Shown here one piece after another: positions 36,580-44,485 of a stretch of DNA of 64,000 nucleotides; the stretch's first letter is position 1, and every line of letters begins with the position of its first letter. This stretch comes from Cyanobacteria bacterium FACHB-63 (GTDB taxonomy: Bacteria > Cyanobacteriota > Cyanobacteriia > Leptolyngbyales > Leptolyngbyaceae), in contig JACJNX010000020.1 of NCBI GenBank assembly GCA_014695255.1, forward strand, positions 1 to 64,000. Direction: 5' to 3'. The translations under genes and the position numbers were made by a program. The notes below the pieces were generated by a model. That model was not told where the DNA came from and ran no database searches. It saw only the letters and a list, made by a program, of their open reading frames with translations.

Positions 36580-37470
36580 TTAAGCAAGTCCGGCAAGAAG
36601 CTGGGCTAGGGCTTCTCCGGGAGCGGGCTGCTTGACAATGGATTCTCCGATTAATACCGCACTTGCACCCGATCGTGCCACTCGCATCAAATCGGCTGAA
36701 GTGTACAGTCCAGATTCGCTGATGATCGTGATCTCTTTTTCTGCTAGCACCGAAGCACGATCGCGCAAAAGGTCTTCGGTCGTTTGCAAATCGACTTCAA
36801 AATTTTTCAGGTTGCGATTATTGATGCCAACAAGCGTCACGCCATCCAGGGCTAAGATGCGATCGAGTTCTTCCAGTGTGTGAACTTCAATCAGGGCAGT
36901 CATTCCCATTGCTTTAACGATTTTGAGAAAATACTGCAAATCTTTATCGGGAAGAATTGCAGCGATTAATAAAACCGCGTCGGCTCCATGAAGCCGTGCC
37001 CAATACATTTGATACGGGTAGACGATGAAATCTTTGCATAGGAGCGGTAAGTCTACAACCTCTCTAATCTTTGCCAGATTTTGAAAGCTGCCTTGGAAGA
37101 ATTGAGCATCAGTGAGGACAGAAAGACAGGTTGCGCCACCGGATTGATAGGCTTGTGCGATCGCTTCCGGGTCAAAGTCCTCGCGAATTACGCCTTTACT
37201 CGGTGATGCTTTCTTGACTTCTGCAATCACAGCAGGCTTAATTTTGCTGTCTTTGAGTGCGGCTAAGAAATCTTTAGGAGCGGCGAGATCTTTAACTTTG
37301 CTCTGGAGTTCGATCAGCGGCATTTTTTCCCGCAGTTGATCGACTTCGGTTTCCTTATGCCAGACGATCTCTTCCAAAATGTTTCGAGGGGCGCTGTCTG
37401 GAACCTTGGCTTGATAGCGCAGTTCTTGAACAGAAACAGCAGGATTCGGACAACGACGACGGATTTCCAT
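36580..37470 (-). CDS. trpC: Indole-3-glycerol-phosphate synthase
   Basis: Closes the indole ring in tryptophan synthesis. 296 residues, a TIM barrel with [19 protein letters not shown] (catalytic Lys and the phosphate-binding Ser), [16 protein letters not shown] (Lys/Asp), [28 protein letters not shown] and [10 protein letters not shown]. About 35 N-terminal residues ([18 protein letters not shown]) precede the usual barrel, as in cyanobacterial members. ATG at 37468-37470. Confidence 0.96.
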   Translation of the reverse strand: MEIRRRCPNPAVSVQELRYQAKVPDSAPRNILEEIVWHKETEVDQLREKMPLIELQSKVKDLAAPKDFLAALKDSKIKPAVIAEVKKASPSKGVIREDFDPEAIAQAYQSGGATCLSVLTDAQFFQGSFQNLAKIREVVDLPLLCKDFIVYPYQMYWARLHGADAVLLIAAILPDKDLQYFLKIVKAMGMTALIEVHTLEELDRILALDGVTLVGINNRNLKNFEVDLQTTEDLLRDRASVLAEKEITIISESGLYTSADLMRVARSGASAVLIGESIVKQPAPGEALAQLLAGLA

Positions 37471-37518
37471 TGAATTACGGATAAGGGTTAGGAAATGAAT
37501 TTACTTTGGCTAGAGTTC

Positions 37519-37591
37519 GCCCCCTAAATCTTTCATGTACGAGACTCAGGCAAATATTCAAAGTCCCCCACTTGTGGGGGATTTAGGGGGC
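37519..37591. repeat. Inverted-repeat element between lpdA and trpC
   Basis: Exact 12-base arms GCCCCCTAAATC (37519-37530) and GATTTAGGGGGC (37580-37591) flank 49 bases that include a second hairpin TCCCCCA/TGGGGGA (37564-37570/37575-37581) with loop CTTG. The two structures share bases and could compete. CCCCTAAATC/GATTTAGGGG sequences are dispersed repeats in many cyanobacteria. Location beyond the lpdA stop suggests it may also act as a terminator. Confidence 0.65.
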
Positions 37592-37619
37592 TTCAACGAA
37601 CTGAAACGAAGCAATCCGA

Positions 37620-39044
37620 CTAAGAATGCACTGCCGCCCGTTTGTACGCTTCATCCAAAATTTCCGAAAGCGTCGGGTGCGTGTGAACCAAGAATGCCAA
37701 CGATCGCACCGATTCTCGTTTCGCGATCGCATTCGCCGCTTCTTGAATCAAATCTGCCGCGTGCATCCCGATGATGTGTGTGCCTAACACTTCTCCGGTA
37801 TCTTTACGGTAAACGATCTTTGCAATTCCTTCAGATTCCGCCTCAGCCAGCGCTTTCGCGTTTCCTTTGAAGTAAGTTCGCACCACTGCGACTTCAAAGC
37901 CTTCTTTTTTCCCTAATTCCTTCGCTTGTGGCTCGGTCATGCCCACAAAGCTAATTTCAGGATGAGTAAAGGCGGCAGCAGGAATACTGCGGTAATCGAT
38001 TTCGCGCTGACGACCACACATATTCTCGATCGCCACAACTCCTTGAGCCGAAGCCGCATGAGCCAGCATCATCTTTCCAGTTGCGTCCCCGATCGCCCAC
38101 AAATGCGGTACAGGTTTGCCTTCAGACAACACTTGCATCTGATCGTTGACCGGAATAAAGCCGCGATCGAGTTCGACGTTGACCGTTTCAAGTCCTAGCT
38201 CTTTAGCAAACGGAACCCGTCCCGCAGCGACTAAACACGCATCCACTTCGAGCACTTCGACTAATTCTTTGGTTTTGGCATCGATTAGCTCGATCGTCAC
38301 TGGAGATCCTGGAGTCACTTTCGCCGCAAACACGCCGACTTTTGTTTCGATATCGCGAGGCGTGATTAGAATTCTTTGCGCCAGTTTTGCGATATCGGGA
38401 TCAAATCCAGGCATGAGTTGATCGAGTCCTTCGATCATCGTCACTTCGCAACCTAATGCCGTATAAACATCTGAGAATTCTAAGCCGATGTAGCCGCTAC
38501 CCACGATCGCAACCCAAGGCGGCAACGATTCCAATTTAATCGCATCATCGCTAGTGAAAACGGTTTTGCCATCAGTTTGCACACCCGGAGGCACAAACGG
38601 AATTGATCCCGGGGCCAAAATAATATCTTTTGCCGTGATCGTCTTTTCGCCTTCTGGCGTTGAAACGATTAATTTTTGACTGCCTGCGACTCTTGCCCGT
38701 CCGTGAATGATTTCAACACCTAGACGCTTCATGCTGCCGATCAAGCCTTCTCGCTGTTTAGTGACGATCGCCTGTGCGTGATTGGCGATCGCGGCTCGAT
38801 CGAATGCCACGTCCCCGACCTCGATCCCCAACGATTTCAAGTGATGGGCATTTTGCAATTCTCGGACTCGTCCTGAGGCTGCAAGTAGCGCTTTAGAAGG
38901 AATGCAGCCCCGATTCACGCAGGTTCCGCCCATATCAGCGGCTTCGATAATTGCGGTCTTCAAACCACAATCGACGGCGTGGAGTGCCGCTCCATGACCT
39001 CCAACGCCCGCGCCGACAATTACCAAATCATAATCGTAAGCCAC
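37620..39044 (-). CDS. lpdA: Dihydrolipoyl dehydrogenase
   Basis: E3 subunit of 2-oxoacid dehydrogenase complexes; reoxidises lipoamide using FAD and NAD. 474 residues: FAD site [18 protein letters not shown], redox disulfide [19 protein letters not shown] site [32 protein letters not shown] and the catalytic [10 protein letters not shown] (His-x4-Glu) at the end. GTG start at 39042-39044 after GGGAGAG. Partner of the pdhA product encoded at 50.6 kb, though not adjacent. Confidence 0.96.
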   Translation of the reverse strand: MAYDYDLVIVGAGVGGHGAALHAVDCGLKTAIIEAADMGGTCVNRGCIPSKALLAASGRVRELQNAHHLKSLGIEVGDVAFDRAAIANHAQAIVTKQREGLIGSMKRLGVEIIHGRARVAGSQKLIVSTPEGEKTITAKDIILAPGSIPFVPPGVQTDGKTVFTSDDAIKLESLPPWVAIVGSGYIGLEFSDVYTALGCEVTMIEGLDQLMPGFDPDIAKLAQRILITPRDIETKVGVFAAKVTPGSPVTIELIDAKTKELVEVLEVDACLVAAGRVPFAKELGLETVNVELDRGFIPVNDQMQVLSEGKPVPHLWAIGDATGKMMLAHAASAQGVVAIENMCGRQREIDYRSIPAAAFTHPEISFVGMTEPQAKELGKKEGFEVAVVRTYFKGNAKALAEAESEGIAKIVYRKDTGEVLGTHIIGMHAADLIQEAANAIAKRESVRSLAFLVHTHPTLSEILDEAYKRAAVHS

Positions 39045-39239
39045 AGTTCTCTCCCGTTCTCAATGCCTATCTATTCTCATCCGTGAAGCGTCGCTTCGAC
39101 AATACAAACTGCCAAATCGGTCATGAAACGCTTTGATCTAATTTGATCTAAGTTGGGCATCCTGATCTGAGCGTAGCTACCATAAAAATCGTGCATATGG
39201 CTTTCGGGCTAATCTCTCATACTGATTAGGAGTGAACCT

Positions 39240-39431
39240 ATGGATCGTCAACAGCGAGAATTGCGTCGCGCCGCCGCTCAAGCCTTTGCTGAGTCGCTGA
39301 ATAAGCTAGAAGACACGCTCTTTGCTCCTGAATCTCAGCCCGTTTTGGAAGCACCAAATTTAGCGATCGATTTTGAACAGGCGCTGGCAGATATTGAACG
39401 TTTCATGCATGAGAAAGAAGAACAGGGTTAA
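39240..39431 (+). CDS. Small hypothetical protein
   Basis: 63 residues, acidic and helical (RELRRAAAQAFAESLNKLED, LAIDFEQALADIERFMHEKE). TAGGAG ribosome site with good spacing before ATG 39240. Resembles a small soluble protein frequent in cyanobacterial genomes; no function known to me. Convergent with the DUF6887 gene. Confidence 0.7.
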   Translation: MDRQQRELRRAAAQAFAESLNKLEDTLFAPESQPVLEAPNLAIDFEQALADIERFMHEKEEQG

Positions 39432-39475
39432 GGGGCGATCGATCAAGCAGGGAGTCGCTCGATTCCCCTTCCCGC

Positions 39476-39664
39476 TTAAAGCTCACCTGCTAGTTTTTTG
39501 CGAATAATCTCGTAAGTTTCTTCAAAAGAATTCGTCTTATATCTCACTGCGTTTGGGCTGCGACGGCTAAAAAGCTCTCGAATCGCTTCATTATCGTCCC
39601 GATGCGTCAATACATAGGCTCTTAAGTCGTCTTTGCTCATGGCTTTAAGGTCTAGTTTCGTCAT
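39476..39664 (-). CDS. DUF6887 family protein, copy 1
   Basis: 62 residues from the ATG at 39662-39664: AMSKDDLRAYVLTHRDDNEA, then IRELFSRRSPNAVRYKTNS and a C-terminal helix IIRKKLAGEL. This is the DUF6887 pattern. The ATG overlaps the stop of the DUF6888 gene (ATGA), so the two are translated together. A longer frame to 39676 begins inside the partner gene and is not needed. Copy 2 (40481-40666) is clearly homologous, with the same residues at DLRAYVL/ELRAYVL, NAVRY/NAIKY and the RKK(L/I)AGE end. Function not established. Confidence 0.8.
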   Translation of the reverse strand: MTKLDLKAMSKDDLRAYVLTHRDDNEAIRELFSRRSPNAVRYKTNSFEETYEIIRKKLAGEL

Positions 39665-39837
39665 ACAAACTCCCAATTTCCATCTTGAAAAATGACTACT
39701 TCAGTGATTTCGTGAGCCAAAATGTAAATATTTCCGGTTAGGGGATCAAATCGAAAAAGGTTGATGTCACGCAACATGTCTGAGAGGCTTTGACACACTT
39801 CAACGGCTTTGAGTGCCTGTGCAACGGTGGGATTAAT
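39661..39837 (-). CDS. DUF6888 family protein, copy 1, apparent ATT start
   Basis: The conserved part reads NPTVAQALKAVEVCQSLSDM, then LFRFDPLTGNIYILAHE and ends VVIFQDGNWEFV. Aligned with copy 2, the natural N-terminus falls at an ATT codon (39835-39837) exactly 8 bases after GAGG (39846-39849). The only in-frame standard start further up is a TTG at 39928-39930, which would add 31 residues not shared with copy 2 and overlap the TPR remnant. With the ATT start the protein has 58 residues, the same as copy 2. Stop overlaps the DUF6887 start. Start choice is inference; the coding frame is certain. Confidence 0.72.
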   Translation of the reverse strand: MNPTVAQALKAVEVCQSLSDMLRDINLFRFDPLTGNIYILAHEITEVVIFQDGNWEFV

Positions 39838-39871
39838 AAGTTGTTCCTCAATTCTGACATATTTAATTTTC

Positions 39872-40460
39872 TCACGTGTAGAGATGCGGAGCTTTCGGCT
39901 TATGTCGATCAAAAAACTCAGACGGGTCAATTTTCAAAGGTTCAAGAATGCGGGAAATGATTCGATGTTTATCATGAAGGAGTCGAGCGATTTCTAGTGC
40001 AATATCGATTTGGCCTAAATCTCCATAATTCCTTAAAACATCACAAAGGGTTAAGTCACGACTATTAACATCTTCTAAATTTGTCGCAAGTTTAAGCGCA
40101 GTCTCCAAAAGCTCAAATCCCTTACTGGTTCGACCTAGCTTCACGTACTGATACCCAATGTCGCCGAAATTGGTTGCCCTCGCGCTGTCGCATTCGCAAT
40201 TTTCGACAGCACGCAACGCCTGCTCAAAAACTTCAAGCGATCGCTCTCCTAGATTCAAGTCTTGATAAGTCTTGGCAACATCAATCAGACAGTACATTCT
40301 GGCAGTACATTCTGGAATCTGCGTTTGGCAAATCTTGAATTCGCCCGATCGCTTCAGTTAGAAGCGCAATGGCGTTCGATCGCTGAGTTGGCTTAGTTTT
40401 TCTGGAAGCCTTGCTGAGCAGCCATTCAATTCTTTCCCGTTCTGTGAAAAACTTCTCCAT
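39872..40460 (-). pseudogene. TPR-like gene split by an exact 13-bp tandem duplication
   Basis: The first frame starts at ATG 40458-40460 (MEKFFTERERIEWLLSKAS) and runs into a stop at 40281-40283 after the out-of-frame tail QNVLSD. A second frame (40297 to 39872) continues MYCLIDVAKTYQDLNLGERS and carries TPR-like helices (ARATNFGDIGYQYVKLGRTS, CDVLRNYGDLGQIDIALEIA). The unit CAGTACATTCTGG (plus strand) occurs twice, at 40290-40302 and 40303-40315. Removing one copy joins the frames into a single 191-residue protein (...ADSRMYCLIDVAK...). A 13-base gain shifts the frame by one. The second fragment keeps an ATG and could still be made. Lies between the two DUF6888-DUF6887 pairs. Confidence 0.85.
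40290..40315. repeat. 13-bp direct tandem duplication
   Basis: CAGTACATTCTGG twice in immediate succession (40290-40302, 40303-40315), with different bases on both sides, so the unit is exactly 13 bases. It breaks the TPR gene. Confidence 0.95.
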
Positions 40461-40480
40461 CAAGGTTCCACTTTTTTAAG

Positions 40481-40666
40481 TCAAATCTCACCTGCGATTT
40501 TCTTTCTAAGAATTTCCTTAATTTCTTCGGGATCGCTGGTCGTGTACTTTATGGCATTTGGATTTCGTCGATTAATTAGCGCTGCAAGTGCCTCATCATC
40601 TTCTCGATTCTCAAGCACATACGCTCTCAGTTCCTCTCTGGTCATTGCTTCAAAGTTCGGTTTCAT
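40481..40666 (-). CDS. DUF6887 family protein, copy 2
   Basis: 61 residues: MKPNFEAMTREELRAYVLEN, REDDEALAALINRRNPNAIK and EEIKEILRKKIAGEI. Clear paralogue of the copy at 39476-39664. Its ATG (40664-40666) overlaps the stop of DUF6888 copy 2 as TAATG. The split TPR gene begins 20 bases downstream. The acidic, helical small protein next to a slightly larger partner recalls two-component small modules, but no activity is known to me. Confidence 0.8.
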   Translation of the reverse strand: MKPNFEAMTREELRAYVLENREDDEALAALINRRNPNAIKYTTSDPEEIKEILRKKIAGEI

Positions 40667-40842
40667 TAGACAAACTCCCAGCTTCCATCTTGAGTGATCA
40701 CAATTTCGATGTTTTTCCGTGCGAGTATGTAAGTTGTTCCGGTGATTGGACTGAATCGAAACAGGTAGATGTCCCGATACAAGTCGGACAGTTTTTGGCA
40801 GAGTTCAACGGATTTGATTGCTTGTGTAATGGTGAGATTGAT
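40666..40842 (-). CDS. DUF6888 family protein, copy 2, apparent ATC start
   Basis: 58 residues: NLTITQAIKSVELCQKLSDL, then YLFRFSPITGTTYILARKN and VITQDGSWEFV. In this frame no ATG, GTG or TTG exists between the upstream stop TGA near 40908 and the middle of the protein (first TTG at residue 21). The expected N-terminus is an ATC (40840-40842) lying 8 bases after GAGG (40851-40854), the same geometry as copy 1. Both copies share 17 identical bases upstream (40850-40866 and 39845-39861). Standard gene callers miss this gene. First gene of the five-unit run, divergent from ileS. Confidence 0.7.
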   Translation of the reverse strand: MNLTITQAIKSVELCQKLSDLYRDIYLFRFSPITGTTYILARKNIEIVITQDGSWEFV

Positions 40843-40966
40843 AGCTTTTTCCTCAATTCTGACATGTCTAGACTGCCCAACGAATCTGAAACAAATTTCG
40901 CCTCAATCTCCACAGTGGCAGAATTCCTGACAGAATAGACGGATATGTAATTTTTGCCCTTTTCTT

Positions 40967-43849
40967 ATGACTGCGACAGAACCCGGTTCTTACAAAAACA
41001 GCGTGAACCTGCCTCAGACCAAGTTTGATATGCGTGCGAACGCCGTCAAACGGGAGCCCGAACTGCAAAAATTCTGGGCAGAGCAGCAAATTTACGAACA
41101 CCTGTCGCAAGAGAATCCTGGCGAATTGTTCATTCTGCATGACGGTCCGCCTTATGCAAACGGAGCGCTGCACATCGGTCACGCGCTGAACAAAATTCTC
41201 AAAGATACGATTAATAAGTATCAGTTGCTCAAAGGACGCAAAGTTCGATTTGTGCCGGGATGGGATTGTCATGGGTTGCCGATCGAACTTAAAGTCCTGC
41301 AAACCCTCAAACCCGAAGAACGTCGCCAACTGACTCCGCTAACGTTGCGGCAGAAGGCGCGGGATTTCGCGATCGATACAGTTGCACAACAAGCGACTAG
41401 CTTTAAGCGATATGGAGTTTGGGGCGATTGGGATCATCCTTATTTAACGCTAAAGCCCGAATACGAAGCCGCGCAGATTGCTGTGTTTGGGCAAATGGTA
41501 CTGAAGGGTTATATCTATCGGGGATTGAAGCCTGTTCACTGGAGTCCCAGTTCTAAAACAGCACTAGCAGAAGCGGAACTCGAATACCCGGAGGGTCATA
41601 CTTCGCGGAGTTTGTATGCAGCTTTTGAAGTGCTGAACTTATCGAAAGATTTGCAGATGCCGCTTGATCCGTTCTTGGGTGAATTGGGTGTGGCAATCTG
41701 GACAACGACTCCTTGGACAATTCCGGCAAACTTAGCGGTGAGTGTAAACCCGGAGTTAGTCTATGCTGTGGTTGAAGTTGGGGAGAATGCGCCCGGACGA
41801 TTTAAGTATCTAATTGTTGCAAAGGATCTCGTCGATCGCTTGTCAGAAGTTCTTGGTACAACGCTTGAGATCAAAGCAACGATGATGGGGCGATTGTTAG
41901 AGCATTGTACTTATCGTCATCCTTTGTACGATCGCACCAGCGAAATCGTCATTGGTGGAGATTATGTCACGACTGAATCGGGTACAGGCTTAGTTCACAC
42001 GGCTCCGGGTCATGGTCAAGATGACTATCAGGTGGGACAGCGCTATGGATTGCCGATTCTGTCTCCGGTTGATGACAATGGCGACTTTACCGAAGAAGCG
42101 GGACAGTTCCAAGGCTTGAATGTTTTGGGAGATGGTAATACTGCGGTGATTGAAGCACTGCAAGAAGCACAATCTCTCTTGAAGGAAGAGCCTTATCAAC
42201 ATAAATATCCTTACGATTGGCGCACGAAAAAGCCGACGATCTTCCGAGCAACTGAACAATGGTTTGCGTCAGTTGAAGGCTTTCGAGATGACGCATTAAA
42301 AGCGATCGCCGAAGTAAACTGGATTCCCGCACAGGGCGAAAATCGGATTACATCAATGGTGGCTGAGCGCTCCGATTGGTGTATCTCACGTCAGCGCAGT
42401 TGGGGTGTTCCGATTCCGGTGTTCTACGACGAAGAAACCGGAGAGCCACTGTTAAATGAGGAAACGATCGCTCATGTGCAAGCGATCGTCGCTGAGAAAG
42501 GTTCGGACGCTTGGTGGGAATTGTCGATCGAAGAACTCTTACCCCAGAAGTATCACGGCAAGAACTATCGCAAGGGCACAGACACGATGGATGTCTGGTT
42601 TGACTCCGGATCATCTTGGGCAGCTGTAGTCGAACAGCGTCCAGAGTTGCGCTATCCCGCCGATATGTATCTTGAAGGATCAGATCAACATCGCGGTTGG
42701 TTTCAATCGAGCTTGCTCACTAGTGTGGCAACTCAGGGACAAGCACCCTATAAAACTGTGCTAACGCATGGGTTTACTTTGGATGAACAAGGGCGCAAAC
42801 AAAGCAAATCTTTGGGGAATGTGGTTGATCCGATGGTCGTGATCGAAGGAGGCAAAAATCAACAGCAAGAGCCGCCTTATGGCGCGGATATCTTACGGTT
42901 GTGGGTGTCTTCGGTGGACTATACCAATGATGTGCCGATCGGTAAAAACATCCTCAAGCAAATGTCGGATGTGTACCGCAAGATCCGCAATACCGCCCGA
43001 TTCTTACTAGGAAACTTGCACGATTTTGATCCGGAGAAAGATGCAGTTGCGTATGAGAAGTTGCCAGAACTCGATCGCTATATGCTGCACCGCATGACTG
43101 AAGTATTCGACGAGATCCAAGACTCGTTTGAAACTTATCAGTTCTTCCGATTTTTCCAAACTGTGCAAAACTTTTGCGCTGTAGATTTGTCTAACTTCTA
43201 CCTCGACATTGCAAAAGATCGGCTGTACATCAGTTCGCTCAACGCAGAGCGTCGTCGGAGCTGTCAGACGGTGTTGGCGATCGCGCTTGAGAATCTAGCG
43301 AAAGTGATCGCGCCGGTTCTCTCACATATGGCAGAAGATATCTGGCAGTATCTTCCGTACAAAACATCTTATAAATCGGTGTTTGAGTCGGGCTGGATTA
43401 AGCTTGAGGAACAATGGCGTAATCCGGAGTTAGCCGAGCGTTGGGAACAGCTGCGCGAACTTCGTGCTGAAGCCAACAAAGTGTTGGAACAAGCGCGAAC
43501 GGCGAAAGCGATCGGCTCTTCTCTCGAAGCGAAGTTATTGCTGTTTGTGGCAGATTCAAACTTACGATCACAACTTCAGGCATTCAACCCGTCTGATAGT
43601 TTGAGCGGAAATCGGGTCGATGAACTGCGATATCTATTCATTACTTCGCAGGTTGAGCTAGTGGATTTAAGCGATCGACTGACTGACGCAAAATACACCA
43701 GCCAAACCGAAGCATTAGGAATTGGTGTTGCGAATGCTGACGGTCAGAAGTGCGATCGTTGTTGGAATTATTCAACTCACGTTGGTGAATCGAAAGAGCA
43801 TCCATTGCTGTGTGAACGGTGTGTTCCGGCGATCGAAGATCAGTTCTAG
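40967..43849 (+). CDS. ileS: Isoleucyl-tRNA synthetase
   Basis: Charges tRNA-Ile and edits misactivated valine. 960 residues, bacterial type: PPYANGALHIGHALNK carries the HIGH motif, the CP1 editing domain shows WTTTPWTIPANLAV and ESGTGLVHTAPGHGQDDY, the KMSKS counterpart reads KQSKSLGNVVDP, then the anticodon-binding domain (about 640-820) and a C-terminal zinc site CDRCWNYSTHV...CERC. ATG at 40967. Its stop is directly next to the stop of the convergent DUF938 gene, with no bases between. Confidence 0.97.
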   Translation: MTATEPGSYKNSVNLPQTKFDMRANAVKREPELQKFWAEQQIYEHLSQENPGELFILHDGPPYANGALHIGHALNKILKDTINKYQLLKGRKVRFVPGWDCHGLPIELKVLQTLKPEERRQLTPLTLRQKARDFAIDTVAQQATSFKRYGVWGDWDHPYLTLKPEYEAAQIAVFGQMVLKGYIYRGLKPVHWSPSSKTALAEAELEYPEGHTSRSLYAAFEVLNLSKDLQMPLDPFLGELGVAIWTTTPWTIPANLAVSVNPELVYAVVEVGENAPGRFKYLIVAKDLVDRLSEVLGTTLEIKATMMGRLLEHCTYRHPLYDRTSEIVIGGDYVTTESGTGLVHTAPGHGQDDYQVGQRYGLPILSPVDDNGDFTEEAGQFQGLNVLGDGNTAVIEALQEAQSLLKEEPYQHKYPYDWRTKKPTIFRATEQWFASVEGFRDDALKAIAEVNWIPAQGENRITSMVAERSDWCISRQRSWGVPIPVFYDEETGEPLLNEETIAHVQAIVAEKGSDAWWELSIEELLPQKYHGKNYRKGTDTMDVWFDSGSSWAAVVEQRPELRYPADMYLEGSDQHRGWFQSSLLTSVATQGQAPYKTVLTHGFTLDEQGRKQSKSLGNVVDPMVVIEGGKNQQQEPPYGADILRLWVSSVDYTNDVPIGKNILKQMSDVYRKIRNTARFLLGNLHDFDPEKDAVAYEKLPELDRYMLHRMTEVFDEIQDSFETYQFFRFFQTVQNFCAVDLSNFYLDIAKDRLYISSLNAERRRSCQTVLAIALENLAKVIAPVLSHMAEDIWQYLPYKTSYKSVFESGWIKLEEQWRNPELAERWEQLRELRAEANKVLEQARTAKAIGSSLEAKLLLFVADSNLRSQLQAFNPSDSLSGNRVDELRYLFITSQVELVDLSDRLTDAKYTSQTEALGIGVANADGQKCDRCWNYSTHVGESKEHPLLCERCVPAIEDQF

Positions 43850-44476
43850 CTATTGCTTCTGAAACACAACAGATAAATTGTTCGCTGGCATTGCAACAAC
43901 TTTTAGCAGTGCCAGTTTTTGATCTTGGGCTACATTAACCACATCTTCTAGGTTTCGCACTCCCCATTCCGGATTTTGTAACTGTAAGCTTTCGTCAAAC
44001 ATCTCATTGCTCGGTGCAGTATGAGTTCTACCTTGCTTGTAAGGACCATACAAATACAAGATTCCACCTGATGGGAGAATCCGATTTGCACCCGCCAACA
44101 ACCCTAAACACGCTGACCAAGGTGAAATGTGAATCATATTGATATTGACGATCGCCCTAATCGGCTCAGATAACTCCTGCCGTTCAATGCTCCAAACGGA
44201 ATCACGAGCATCAATGTTGATCGGTGCTTCTAGGTTCTCGGCAGGCTCAAACTTACACCATGCGGCAATACTGGCACGAGCGATCGGGTTCAGATCAGAA
44301 GGTTGCCATCTTCGAGGAGCTAAGCGAGGCGCAAAGAAGACTGCGTGTTCTCCGGTGCCACTAGAGATTTCTAGTACCGTTCCAGATGAGGGCAAAACCT
44401 CAAGTAGAACTTCTAGAATTGGTTCGCGATTTCGCTGAGTGGCAGGGGCGTATTGGCGATCGTCGGAGATATTCAT
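43850..44476 (-). CDS. DUF938 family SAM-dependent methyltransferase
   Basis: 208 residues. DUF938 hallmarks: RQYAPATQRNREPILEVLLE at the start, the SAM motif VLEISSGTGEHAVFFAPRL, WQPSDLNPIARASIAAW, INMIHISPWSACLGLLAGA and GGILYLYGPYKQGR. A soluble Rossmann-fold methyltransferase of unknown substrate. ATG at 44474-44476, nine bases after the stop of the STAND gene on the same strand, so it may be expressed from the same transcript. Confidence 0.88.
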   Translation of the reverse strand: MNISDDRQYAPATQRNREPILEVLLEVLPSSGTVLEISSGTGEHAVFFAPRLAPRRWQPSDLNPIARASIAAWCKFEPAENLEAPINIDARDSVWSIERQELSEPIRAIVNINMIHISPWSACLGLLAGANRILPSGGILYLYGPYKQGRTHTAPSNEMFDESLQLQNPEWGVRNLEDVVNVAQDQKLALLKVVAMPANNLSVVFQKQ

Positions 44477-44485
44477 GTCAAATCC

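Noticed and set aside
40698-40913. Minus-strand 71-codon frame with ATG over DUF6888 copy 2
   Set aside because: It is the wrong frame: its residues lack family similarity, while the other frame gives a clear paralogue of copy 1.
40868-41329. 153-codon minus-strand frame opposite the ileS start
   Set aside because: Antisense shadow of a strongly conserved ileS region; no independent evidence.
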